Shown piece by piece: positions 42,661-49,933 of a stretch of 49,933 nt of DNA. The stretch comes from Roseivivax marinus. Lineage in GTDB: Bacteria > Pseudomonadota > Alphaproteobacteria > Rhodobacterales > Rhodobacteraceae. Under the pieces are notes generated by a model. It saw only the letters and a list, made by a program, of their open reading frames with translations, was not told where the DNA came from and did no database searches. Numbering within the stretch: position 1 is the stretch's first letter; the number at the start of each line of letters is the position of its first letter. A program made the position numbers and the translations under genes. The DNA lies in contig NZ_FOAI01000006.1 of the NCBI RefSeq assembly GCF_900109705.1, forward strand, positions 224,941-274,873. The letters are read 5' to 3'.

Positions 42661-42985
42661 TGTCTCGGCAACGGGACTATGGGCATAAACGCGCTCGTAA
42701 TAAGCGGATCGGACCCGGGGGCGGTACCCGGCGGCTCCACCAAACATCCCGTCGTTGGGGGATCATGGGGCCGAAATAGGATCGACGAACGTGTAAAGGG
42801 GTGGCTTTGTCCCGGTGAGATACCACCGTTATCGGTTCATTAAGCATAATTGCCAACGACAATCGTGCTCCGGTTGCCCTCGCTGCGTAAGCAGTGCGGA
42901 AAACCGATCTTTGAAGCCCAGCTCCTCTAGCAAGGACTGGCGGGGTTCGCAGGCACCTGGCAACAGAAGCCTGCACTACTTCCTT
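42661..42985 (+). ncRNA. ssrA: two-piece (circularly permuted) tmRNA
   Basis: Rescues stalled ribosomes by trans-translation. The gene is permuted as in other Alphaproteobacteria: the acceptor piece comes first and ends in CGGCTCC-A-CCA at 42742; 24 bp later the coding piece begins GGGGCCG at 42767. These 7-base ends pair completely (one G-U). The tag frame runs from GCC 42852 to TAA 42888-42890 and encodes ANDNRAPVALAA. GGATCGACG follows the 5' end as in tmRNAs. The T-arm stem 42715-42719/42727-42731 holds a 7-base loop GGCGGTA, unlike the usual TTCRANY. The 3' end of the coding piece is approximate. Confidence 0.95.
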
Positions 42986-43065
42986 CATTGCCAAGATCCG
43001 AACGGCTCCCGACCGCGAGCGCCGCTTATCATGCTGACGTCACATCCCGCAGCCAAGGTGCGCGG

Positions 43066-44316
43066 ATGACATCACCGACCCGCGCCGACCTCGCGCGCAT
43101 CTTCCATCGCATCGGCTGGCTGTCTTTCGGCGGCCCGGCCGCACAGATCGCGCTGATGCATCGCGAATGCGTGGACGAACGCCCTTGGCTGACAGAGCGA
43201 CAGTTCCTCAACGCCCTGAGCTTCTGCATGTTGCTGCCCGGTCCCGAGGCGATGCAACTCGCCACCTATGTCGGGTGGCGCCTGCACGGGATCGCCGGTG
43301 GCCTTATCGCGGGCGGGCTGTTCGTGGCGCCGGGGGCTTTGGTGATCGCGGTGCTGGCGCTGATCTACGCGCAGGTCGGCACGGCCCCCGCGCTCGACGC
43401 GGTGCTTCTCGGCGTGAAGGCGACCGTCATCGTGATCGTGCTGCAGGCGCTGTTGCGACTTGCGCGCAAGGCTCTGACCGGCGCGGACATGTGGGGTCTC
43501 GCGCTGGTGGCATTCGTCGCGATCTATGCGCTCTCGGTGCCCTTCCCCGCCATCGTGGCCGCGGCCGCGGCCTATGGCTGGCTACGCGGCAGGGGCACAG
43601 ACGCCGTGCCCGAGGCCGCCGCGCCCGCCCTGCCCCTGCGGACCATCGCCGTCTGGGCGGCGCTCTGGCTCGCGCCGCTGCCGCTTCTGTGGCTGGCCGG
43701 GTCCGAGCTTTACCTCGCCCTCGCCGCCTTCTTCGCCAAGCTTGCCGTGGTCACCTTCGGCGGGGCCTACGCCGTGCTCGCCTACATGTCCGAGGTCGTG
43801 GTCGAAACGAACGGCTGGCTGGACGCGGGCCAGATGATCGACGCGCTGGGACTGGCCGAGACGACGCCCGGGCCGCTCATCCTCGTGACGCAGTTCGTGG
43901 GAATGCTGACGGGACATGCCTCCGGTGGTGTCACCGCGGCGCTAGCGGCCGGGGCACTGACGTTGTGGATGACCTTCGTGCCATGCTTCCTGTGGATCTT
44001 CGCGCTGGCCGGACAGGTCGAGGCGCTGCTCGCGCGTCCGCGCCTGCAGGGCGCGCTTTCGGCGGTGACGGCGGCGGTGGTCGGGGTCATCCTGAACCTC
44101 TCGCTCTGGTTCGCGCTGCACGTCCTATTCGCCTCCGTCACCGAGGTCGGCCCCACAGATCTGACGGTCCCGGTGCCGGACAGCCTCGATCCGGCGGCGC
44201 TGGCTCTCGCGATCCTCGCCGGCGTCCTGCTCCTTGCGCTGCGCCGCGGCGTCGTCGTGACGCTCGCGATCTGCGCCATGGCGGGGGCCGGGCTGGGCGC
44301 TTTCGGCCTTGCCTGA
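43066..44316 (+). CDS. chrA: chromate transporter (CHR family)
   Basis: Inner-membrane efflux protein of 416 residues in the long, two-domain form. Each half begins with a CHR signature: FGGPAAQIALMH near the N-terminus and FGGAYAVLAYM past the middle, and each has about six hydrophobic helices; PGPEAMQL and TPGPLILVTQFVG are the paired PGP motifs. Start ATG 43066 is the first with family alignment. Family members export chromate, but many copies have an unknown anion substrate. No chrB regulator is adjacent. Confidence 0.93.
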   Translation: MTSPTRADLARIFHRIGWLSFGGPAAQIALMHRECVDERPWLTERQFLNALSFCMLLPGPEAMQLATYVGWRLHGIAGGLIAGGLFVAPGALVIAVLALIYAQVGTAPALDAVLLGVKATVIVIVLQALLRLARKALTGADMWGLALVAFVAIYALSVPFPAIVAAAAAYGWLRGRGTDAVPEAAAPALPLRTIAVWAALWLAPLPLLWLAGSELYLALAAFFAKLAVVTFGGAYAVLAYMSEVVVETNGWLDAGQMIDALGLAETTPGPLILVTQFVGMLTGHASGGVTAALAAGALTLWMTFVPCFLWIFALAGQVEALLARPRLQGALSAVTAAVVGVILNLSLWFALHVLFASVTEVGPTDLTVPVPDSLDPAALALAILAGVLLLALRRGVVVTLAICAMAGAGLGAFGLA

Positions 44317-44318
44317 CG

Positions 44319-44346
44319 GCACCCACCTCCGCGGTGCGGCATTTTT
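44319..44346 (+). terminator. terminator of chrA
   Basis: GCACC (44319-44323) pairs with GGTGC (44333-44337), and five T follow at 44342-44346. The stem is short, so strength is uncertain. Confidence 0.5.
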
Positions 44347-44414
44347 CCCTCATGCCCTTTCATCTCCGGGCGAATCTCATATGCTTGGCGCAACGCAGGG
44401 AAGGACAAGCGGTC

Positions 44415-44882
44415 ATGTCCCAGGGCATAGATTACGGAAACCTGATGCATCGCGCGATGCGCGGCCTGATCCAGGAGGTTCTCCAGGATGTGGCTGCGCG
44501 CGGGTTGCCGGGCGACCACCACTTCTTCATCACCTTCGACACCGGGCATCCGGACGTCGAGATCGCCGACTGGCTGTCGGATCGCTACCCGGGCGAGATG
44601 ACGGTGGTGATGCAGCACTGGTTCGACGCGCTCGAGGTTACGGACGAAGGCTTCGCGGTGACGCTCAACTTCGGCGATGCGCCCGAGCGGCTCTATATTC
44701 CCTACGACGCGATCAAGACTTTCGTGGACCCATCGGTCGAGTTCGGCCTGCGCTTCGAGACGCAGGACGGCGACGATGACGACGTGGAAGAGGCGGACTT
44801 CGCCGAGGTCGAAGACGACGGCGAGGACGAGAAGCCGCAGAAGGACGCAGAGGTCGTCAGCCTCGACAGCTTCCGCAAGTAA
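44415..44882 (+). CDS. sspB: SspB, adaptor for ssrA-tagged proteins
   Basis: A 155-residue protein that hands tmRNA-tagged proteins to the ClpXP protease. The alphaproteobacterial SspB fold is recognisable: N-terminal helix, HHFFITFDTGHPDV, the tag-binding strands MTVVMQHWFDALEV and FAVTLNFGDAPERLYIPYDAI. An acidic flexible linker (about 118-145) leads to a short C-terminal tail, VSLDSFRK, of the type that docks on ClpX. GGAAGGA precedes the start. The tmRNA gene is about 1.4 kb upstream, so tag and adaptor are linked genes. Confidence 0.93.
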   Translation: MSQGIDYGNLMHRAMRGLIQEVLQDVAARGLPGDHHFFITFDTGHPDVEIADWLSDRYPGEMTVVMQHWFDALEVTDEGFAVTLNFGDAPERLYIPYDAIKTFVDPSVEFGLRFETQDGDDDDVEEADFAEVEDDGEDEKPQKDAEVVSLDSFRK

Positions 44883-44938
44883 GCCAAGCCGCCTGCCGCG
44901 TCTGGAGTTGGCGCCGAGCCCCTCGATTCTGCGAAAGC

Positions 44939-44970
44939 GCCCCGCGTCCGCCGCGGGGCCTTCTTGTTTC
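44939..44970 (+). terminator. terminator of sspB
   Basis: An 8-bp perfect stem, 44939-44946 with 44952-44959 (GCCCCGCG), with a T-rich tail CTTCTTGTTT. Confidence 0.7.
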
Positions 44971-44998
44971 GGCCACAGCGCGCGGGCACGGTAGCGCC

Positions 44999-46726
44999 AT
45001 GAGCGACGACGCCTCCGACCGTCCCGTCTATCCCGGCGGGATCGATGCCGTGCTGACCCAGATGGAAGGGCGGCGCGACCCGTTCACCTATGCCGAGGGA
45101 GAGGGCCTGCCGCCGCTCGACCTGCGCTTCGCGCCCCTGCGCGACCGCATCGTCGGCGACCCTGACGCGGACGCCGCCGAGGCGCCCCCCTTCCGGTCGT
45201 CCTACCACCGCAAGCGCCACGCGCTCCGCCGCGAGCTGACGGGCCAGAGCGAGCTGGTGTTCCTCAATGCCCTGCTGATCTCGCACCTCCGCAAGCGGTC
45301 CTGGCCCACGCACGCGCCGGCCCTCTTCCGTCGGCTCTGGGCCGAGGAGGGCGCGCACCTGATCGAACGTCTCGATCCGAGGTGGCTGGTCTCGTCGGTC
45401 TCCACGTTCGGAGATCACGGCGCGACGGCCGCGCAGCGCAGCCTCGGGCTCGCGCTGTTCACGCTAATGGGGACGATGAAGCTCTACGAGTTCGAGCGGC
45501 TGCATTCCGGGCACGGGCCGGACACCGCCTTTCCTCTAGACCGCCGGGTGGACGCTGCGCTGCCGCTCCGGATGGATCCCTATTCGCTGACATCGGGCGG
45601 CCTTGACGTGAACCTGATCGGACGGCTGTGGCGCGAGGCCGAGGGCGACGCCGTGCTCGGTCCGCCCGCGCGGCGCCTGCTGACGCTGCTGATCCACGAA
45701 CCGGCAAGCCTCTTTCGCCGCCTGCAAGTCATGCGGCAACGCAAGGCGAGAGCCGCCGCGCGGCCCCGTCCCCTGCCCGCCCCACGGGATCCTCCGCGCT
45801 GGGGTCTGGTGGCGACAGTGGACGCCGCCGCCGCCGACATCGCCCGCTTCGTCGCGCATCACCTCGAACTGGGCGCTACGGCGCTGCACCTCTACCTCGA
45901 CACGCCCAACGCGGAGGCCGAGGCGCTGTTGCGCGAGCGCCCCGAGGTCAACGTGACCCGCTGCGACGCCGCCTACTGGTCGGCCACCGGACGCGCACGG
46001 CCGGACGCCCACCAGCTGCGGCAGGTCCGCAATGCAACCGCCGTGCTGCAAGGCACCGCGCCGGACCTCGACTGGCTGGCCCATATCGACGTCGACGAGT
46101 TCCTGCTGCCGGAGGGTGACATCGCGCAGGCCTTGCGCGGCCTGCCCCACGACACGACCTTCGCGCGGATGGCCCCGGTCGAGCTGCTCGCGCCCGCACC
46201 AGGCGAGGTGCCGCGCCACTTCAAGCGCACGCATCGCGCCGCCGGTCGCCCTCCCGCGGTGGTCGAGGAGATTTACCCGACCTTCGGACTCCATCTCGAC
46301 GGCGGCTTCGTGAGCCACGTCTCAGGAAAGGTCTTTGCCCGGCCCGGTCAGGAGGGCGTGCGCTTCGGCATCCACACCCTGCGCCGGGGCGGCGCGCACC
46401 TGACAACCGAGCACGCCGTGTCGGGCGTCGCGCTCGCGCATCTTCACGCGGCGAGCTGGGAGCATTTCCGCGACCGCTTCGCCTTCCGCCGCGCGCGCGG
46501 CTCCTACCGGGTGCGCGAAGACGACGGCGACCGCATGAGCGTCGGCCAGATCCTCGGCTTCCTGCGCGACACCGAGGGCGAGGCAGGCTTGCGCGCCTTC
46601 TTCGACGAGGTCTGCCGCGACGGGCCCGACCTGCGCGCCCGCCTCTGCGCGCACGACATGCTGGTGACCCGCCCTCTCGACCTCGACGGCGCGGTGCGGC
46701 GCGTGTTCGGCCAGGTGCCTGCGTGA
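44999..46726 (+). CDS. family 2-type glycosyltransferase with unknown N-terminal domain
   Basis: A 575-residue protein. Residues 268 to about 540 form a glycosyltransferase domain of the DUF4422/Glyco_tranf_2_4-like group: it opens WGLVATVDA and has the metal-binding AHIDVDEFLL (361-370). Residues 1-250 are unrecognised and have no clear membrane helix. It shares the catalytic domain with the next gene (HIDVDEF, the preceding histidine/arginine helix), so the two are paralogs. The stop overlaps the next GTG start by 4 bp. Acceptor and sugar are unknown; exopolysaccharide or surface-glycan decoration is likely. Confidence 0.82.
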   Translation: MSDDASDRPVYPGGIDAVLTQMEGRRDPFTYAEGEGLPPLDLRFAPLRDRIVGDPDADAAEAPPFRSSYHRKRHALRRELTGQSELVFLNALLISHLRKRSWPTHAPALFRRLWAEEGAHLIERLDPRWLVSSVSTFGDHGATAAQRSLGLALFTLMGTMKLYEFERLHSGHGPDTAFPLDRRVDAALPLRMDPYSLTSGGLDVNLIGRLWREAEGDAVLGPPARRLLTLLIHEPASLFRRLQVMRQRKARAAARPRPLPAPRDPPRWGLVATVDAAAADIARFVAHHLELGATALHLYLDTPNAEAEALLRERPEVNVTRCDAAYWSATGRARPDAHQLRQVRNATAVLQGTAPDLDWLAHIDVDEFLLPEGDIAQALRGLPHDTTFARMAPVELLAPAPGEVPRHFKRTHRAAGRPPAVVEEIYPTFGLHLDGGFVSHVSGKVFARPGQEGVRFGIHTLRRGGAHLTTEHAVSGVALAHLHAASWEHFRDRFAFRRARGSYRVREDDGDRMSVGQILGFLRDTEGEAGLRAFFDEVCRDGPDLRARLCAHDMLVTRPLDLDGAVRRVFGQVPA

Positions 46727-47706
46727 CCCACTGGGGTCTTGTCTGCACGACGAATGCGGCCGCCGAGGCGGTGCTGGACTTCGCGGCCTGGCATCTGGAG
46801 GCGGGCGCGCACCGGCTGTTCATCTACCTCGACGCGCCCGATTCACGCACCGAGGCGGCACTGGCCGCGCATCCGCGTATCAAGGTCACCGTGACCGACG
46901 CCGCGTGGTGGGAGAAACGCAACGGCCGCCCCGACCGCCATCAGAACCGACAGGCCCGCAACGCACGCCACGCCTATAATCAGCTGTCGCGCGACCTCGA
47001 CTGGCTGGGTCATATCGACGTGGACGAGTTCCTTCTGGCGGAGCGGCCGGTCGCGGACCACCTCGCCGCCCTGCCCCCGGACGCGCTGACCGCCCGGGTG
47101 CGCCCGGTGGAGCTGCTTGCCCGCGGCGACGGCGACGCGCCAGGTACGCGATCGTTCAAGACCTTACCGCTGGATCAGGCGCGGCGACAGCACGCGGCGC
47201 GGGCCTGTTTCGGGCACTGGGCCGACCATCTTTCGGGCGGGTTTCTGAGCCATGTGGCCGGCAAGGTTTTCGTCCGCACCGGGCTCGAGCGCGTGCAGAT
47301 TCGCATTCACAACGCTTTCGTCGGCGAGGATCAGAACCCCGGCATGGTCGAACTGCCGGACCTGCCGCTTGCCCACGCCCATGCGCCCGACTGGACGACC
47401 TTCGCGGCACACTACCGGTTTCGCCTCGACCGCGGCTCCTACCGGTCGGAACTGAAGCCACAGGCGCGCGGACCTGCGGCGCTGTCGCTCAACGCGCTCT
47501 TTGCCGGGATCGAGGCGGAGGGCGGAGAGCCCGCGCTGCGCGCCTTCTACGACGAGGTTGCCGCCGCGACGCCCGCGCTTTGCAATGCGCTCGAAGCCGA
47601 AGGCACGTTGATCCGCCGCCGCTTCGAACCGAAAACGTGGCGGCTGCGCCACTTTCCCGGACACGTTGACGTGCTTGTGCCCGAGCGTCAGGTCACGCCA
47701 GATTGA
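46723..47706 (+). CDS. family 2-type glycosyltransferase, paralog
   Basis: A 327-residue stand-alone version of the catalytic domain of the preceding gene: WGLVCTTNA at the start and GHIDVDEFLL (96-105) aligning with AHIDVDEFLL there, followed by the conserved VRPVELLARG. No signal peptide or membrane helix. It begins at GTG 46723, overlapping the previous stop (GTGA), so both are made from one message and may work in sequence on the same glycan. Confidence 0.83.
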   Translation: MTHWGLVCTTNAAAEAVLDFAAWHLEAGAHRLFIYLDAPDSRTEAALAAHPRIKVTVTDAAWWEKRNGRPDRHQNRQARNARHAYNQLSRDLDWLGHIDVDEFLLAERPVADHLAALPPDALTARVRPVELLARGDGDAPGTRSFKTLPLDQARRQHAARACFGHWADHLSGGFLSHVAGKVFVRTGLERVQIRIHNAFVGEDQNPGMVELPDLPLAHAHAPDWTTFAAHYRFRLDRGSYRSELKPQARGPAALSLNALFAGIEAEGGEPALRAFYDEVAAATPALCNALEAEGTLIRRRFEPKTWRLRHFPGHVDVLVPERQVTPD

Positions 47707-47930
47707 CCAAGCCGTTAATTTTGGCTAACAAGCGCCCGCAGGCGATGGTCGAGGACCCTCGCTTCGCAAGCCGTGCCCGACGAGCACCCACGACCGGCCG
47801 ACCGATGGCTGCGGGGCACGAGCGTCCCGAACGACCGGGGCCACAGCGCCCGACACCGACGCCGAGGGCCGATCCGGCCCGATACTGACGAGACGCGCGG
47901 GCCGATGGTGTCCGCACAGAGCGGATACAC

Positions 47931-49442
47931 ATGACGAAATTCAACGAACTGAACCTCAGCCCCAAGGTGCTGCAAGCCGTCGAGGAAGCCGGCTATACGA
48001 CGCCGACCCCGATCCAGGCGGGCGCGATCCCGCCCGCGCTCGAGGGCAAGGACGTGCTGGGCATCGCGCAGACGGGCACCGGCAAGACGGCCTCCTTCAC
48101 GCTGCCGATGATCACGAAGCTGGCCCGCGGCCGCGCCCGCGCCCGGATGCCGCGCAGCCTCGTGCTTTGCCCGACGCGCGAGCTTGCCGCGCAGGTGGCC
48201 GAGAACTTCGACACCTACTCCAAGAACGTGAAGCTCACGAAGGCGCTGCTGATCGGCGGCGTGTCCTTCAAGGAGCAGGACCAGCTCATCGACAAGGGCG
48301 TGGACGTCCTGATCGCGACGCCGGGCCGCCTGCTCGACCATTTCGAGCGCGGCAAGCTGCTGCTCACCGGCATCGAGGTGATGGTGGTCGACGAGGCCGA
48401 CCGGATGCTCGACATGGGCTTCATCCCCGACATCGAGCGCATCTTCTCGCTGACGCCGTTCACCCGGCAGACGCTGTTCTTCTCGGCGACCATGGCGCCC
48501 GAGATCGAGCGCATCACCAACACCTTCCTGCAGGCGCCCGTCCGCATCGAGGTGGCGCGGCAGGCGACCGCGTCCGAGACCATCGACCAGCACGTCGTCA
48601 TGTTCAAACCCTCGCGCCGGGACCGCGCCGACAGCGAGAAGCGCCGCACCCTGCGGATGCTGATCGAGGCCGAGGGTGAGAAGCTGACCAACGCCATCGT
48701 CTTCTGCAACCGCAAGGTTGACGTGGACGTGGTGGCGAAGTCGCTGAAGAAATACGGCGTCGATGCCGCGCCGATCCACGGCGATCTCGACCAGTCGCAG
48801 CGCACCCGCACGCTCGAAGGCTTCCGCAAGGGCGACCTGCGCGTGCTCGTGGCCTCCGACGTGGCCGCGCGCGGCCTCGATGTGCCGTCGGTGAGCCACG
48901 TGGTGAACTACGACGTGCCCAGCCACGCCGAGGATTACGTTCACCGCATCGGCCGCACCGGCCGCGCGGGCCGCGATGGCAAGGCGATCACGATCTGCGC
49001 CCCCAAGGACGAGAAGAACCTCGAGGACGTGGAAAAGCTGATCCAGAAGAAAATCCCGCGTCTGGACGATCCGGGCCGTCCGGCCAAGGCAGCAACGCCG
49101 GCCAAGGCCGCCGAGGAGACCGAGACCAAGGCGGAAGAGCCCAAGGCCGACGCCGCGCAGCCCCAGCCAGCGCAGCCGGAGGCGGCGGCCCCTGAGGCAA
49201 CAAGCCCGGCCGAGGACACGAAGACCGAGCGCAAGGCCGAGGGAAGCGGCGGCCGCTCCCGGCCGCGCGGCAAGTCCGACGAGGGCGGGCGCGGCAAGAG
49301 CCGCTCCGGCTCCGGCGGCGGCAACAAGGACAAGGGCGACCGGGGCAAGTCGAACAACCGCCGCGACGACAACGTCGTCGGCATGGGCGACCACCTGCCC
49401 TCCTTCATCGCCATGAGCTTCGAGGAGCGCCGCGCCAGCTGA
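47931..49442 (+). CDS. DEAD-box RNA helicase, RhlE-like
   Basis: ATP-dependent RNA unwinding, 503 residues. All core motifs are present: Q motif TPIQAGAIP, motif I AQTGTGKT, PTRELAAQ, TPGRLLD, DEAD (154-157), SAT (185-187), ARGLD and HRIGRTGRAGR. From about residue 375 an Ala/Lys/Glu/Pro-rich linker leads to a Gly/Arg/Ser-rich basic tail and ends with a conserved-looking SFIAMSFEERRAS. The 224-bp upstream region is gene-free, with a small AGCC/GGCT hairpin at 47710-47726; a long leader is common for cold-inducible helicases. A strong terminator follows. Confidence 0.94.
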   Translation: MTKFNELNLSPKVLQAVEEAGYTTPTPIQAGAIPPALEGKDVLGIAQTGTGKTASFTLPMITKLARGRARARMPRSLVLCPTRELAAQVAENFDTYSKNVKLTKALLIGGVSFKEQDQLIDKGVDVLIATPGRLLDHFERGKLLLTGIEVMVVDEADRMLDMGFIPDIERIFSLTPFTRQTLFFSATMAPEIERITNTFLQAPVRIEVARQATASETIDQHVVMFKPSRRDRADSEKRRTLRMLIEAEGEKLTNAIVFCNRKVDVDVVAKSLKKYGVDAAPIHGDLDQSQRTRTLEGFRKGDLRVLVASDVAARGLDVPSVSHVVNYDVPSHAEDYVHRIGRTGRAGRDGKAITICAPKDEKNLEDVEKLIQKKIPRLDDPGRPAKAATPAKAAEETETKAEEPKADAAQPQPAQPEAAAPEATSPAEDTKTERKAEGSGGRSRPRGKSDEGGRGKSRSGSGGGNKDKGDRGKSNNRRDDNVVGMGDHLPSFIAMSFEERRAS

Positions 49443-49469
49443 GGCCGCCTCCGCATTCGAACCAGAGAA

Positions 49470-49500
49470 GGGCGTCCCCGCCGGGGGCGCCCTTTCTCGT
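49470..49500 (+). terminator. terminator of the helicase gene
   Basis: A 10-bp stem, 49470-49479 with 49483-49492 (GGGCGTCCCC with GGGGGCGCCC, one G-U), followed by TTTCTCGTT. Confidence 0.75.
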
Positions 49501-49623
49501 TGCGCGGTGGCGGCTCGTCCGCGCCGCGTCCCCTCTGCCTGACGGGGCACCCTTTCGATCGAACCGTCCCACGGCCGCGATGTGCTAACCTTGTTCCGTT
49601 CGACAGCCCGATCGGAGACCGCC

Positions 49624-49842
49624 ATGCCCGCCATCGACATCCAGCTTCTCGAAGGCGTCTTCTCTCCCGAGGAGCACGCCCGCCTCATCGAAGAGGTCAC
49701 CGCCGGCTTTCGCCGGGTGGCCGGAGAAACCCTCGCCGCCAACCTGTCGGTCCGCGTCCACGAGATCCGCAGCGGGGCGTGGGGTTACGGCGGCACCGTC
49801 CTGCGGACCGAGGACGGACAGGCCATGCGCGAGCGCGGCTAG
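49624..49842 (+). CDS. 4-oxalocrotonate tautomerase-family protein
   Basis: A 72-residue tautomerase-superfamily protein. After removal of Met1 the N-terminus is Pro, the catalytic base of the family (MPAIDIQLLEG), followed by the helix SPEEHARLIEEVTAG and a VRVHEIRSGAWGYGG strand. CGGAGA precedes the start. Substrate unknown. The gene ends only 12 bp before the transposase stop of an IS110-type element, so its last residues could be altered by the insertion, though the length is close to normal for the family. Confidence 0.85.
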   Translation: MPAIDIQLLEGVFSPEEHARLIEEVTAGFRRVAGETLAANLSVRVHEIRSGAWGYGGTVLRTEDGQAMRERG

Positions 49843-49854
49843 CAACTGTATCTG

Positions 49855-49933
49855 TCAGGTAGCCGGAGCGGCCCATTTCTGACGGTTCCTGCACAGCGCG
49901 TTCGCGATGGTTACGAGCTTTCGGGCAACCGCG
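49855..49933 (-). mobile_element. 3' end of an IS110-family transposase gene (cut by window edge)
   Basis: The minus strand reads in from the window edge as RKLVTIANALCRNRQKWA and ends at a TGA (49857-49855). This matches the C-terminus of IS110/IS116-type transposases, which end in an RKL-IANAL-R-W type helix. Only 25 codons are visible. The element lies directly after the tautomerase gene. Confidence 0.7.

Noticed and set aside
42475-42843. Open frame across the ssrA region
   Set aside because: It overlaps the promoter and acceptor piece of the tmRNA and has no ribosome binding site.

Overview
The window looks like chromosome of a GC-rich alphaproteobacterium of the Rhodobacteraceae (Rhodobacter/Roseobacter group). 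Lineage markers are hairpin RNAs with CCTCCTCCC loops upstream of valS (CcsR/cuckoo type), a split, circularly permuted tmRNA gene whose tag reads ANDNRAPVALAA, an alphaproteobacterial-type SspB, and a cfa-trgA-trgB-cysK cluster like the tellurite-resistance locus described in Rhodobacter sphaeroides. No prophage, plasmid backbone or CRISPR array is visible. The only mobile DNA recognised is the 3' end of an IS110-type transposase at the right edge.

Layout. 1-434: three two-hairpin small RNAs with anti-Shine-Dalgarno loops, then valS (to 3518). 3601-6840: a bacteriophytochrome unit, heme oxygenase plus a PAS-GAF-PHY/HWE-kinase/receiver photoreceptor. 6880-19168: a nine-gene minus-strand operon (M81 metallopeptidase, peptide-type ABC importer, two M20-type hydrolases, a gamma-glutamyltransferase-like enzyme, an amidase), with a divergent IclR regulator at 19298. 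It reads as an uptake-and-hydrolysis pathway for an amide- or peptide-linked substrate and is the best candidate here for an undescribed catabolic system. 20225-22524: a LuxR-type regulator, an SPW membrane protein and a Cys-rich Crp/Fnr regulator, with a consensus FNR box between the last two. 22647-26321: trehalose synthesis (otsB, otsA) split by a second Crp-family gene; the otsA/crp gap holds a symmetrical GGAAC-N17-CGTT element and a TTGC-N6-GCAA palindrome.

26731-30864: a C45-type Ntn hydrolase, a PHB-depolymerase-like esterase, a ribbon-helix-helix protein and an iron-type alcohol dehydrogenase. 31157-31246: tRNA-Ser(GGA). 31321-39197, minus strand: MscS-family channel, cysK, trgB, trgA, cfa and DNA photolyase, a membrane, sulfur and photooxidative-stress block. 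39272-42279: a class V aminotransferase-fold enzyme without the desulfurase cysteine, and a BCCT transporter. 42627-44882: ssrA (tmRNA), chrA and sspB, so the tag RNA and its ClpXP adaptor lie within about 2 kb. 44999-47706: two translationally coupled paralogous glycosyltransferases. 47931-49842: DEAD-box RNA helicase and a small tautomerase, then the IS110 end.

Anti-SD RNAs, light sensing, anaerobic and stress regulators, trehalose, membrane-lipid modification, photolyase, osmolyte uptake and trans-translation together suggest a free-living bacterium of sunlit, salty and redox-variable water. That ecological reading is inference. All calls come from reading the sequence; no database search was run.
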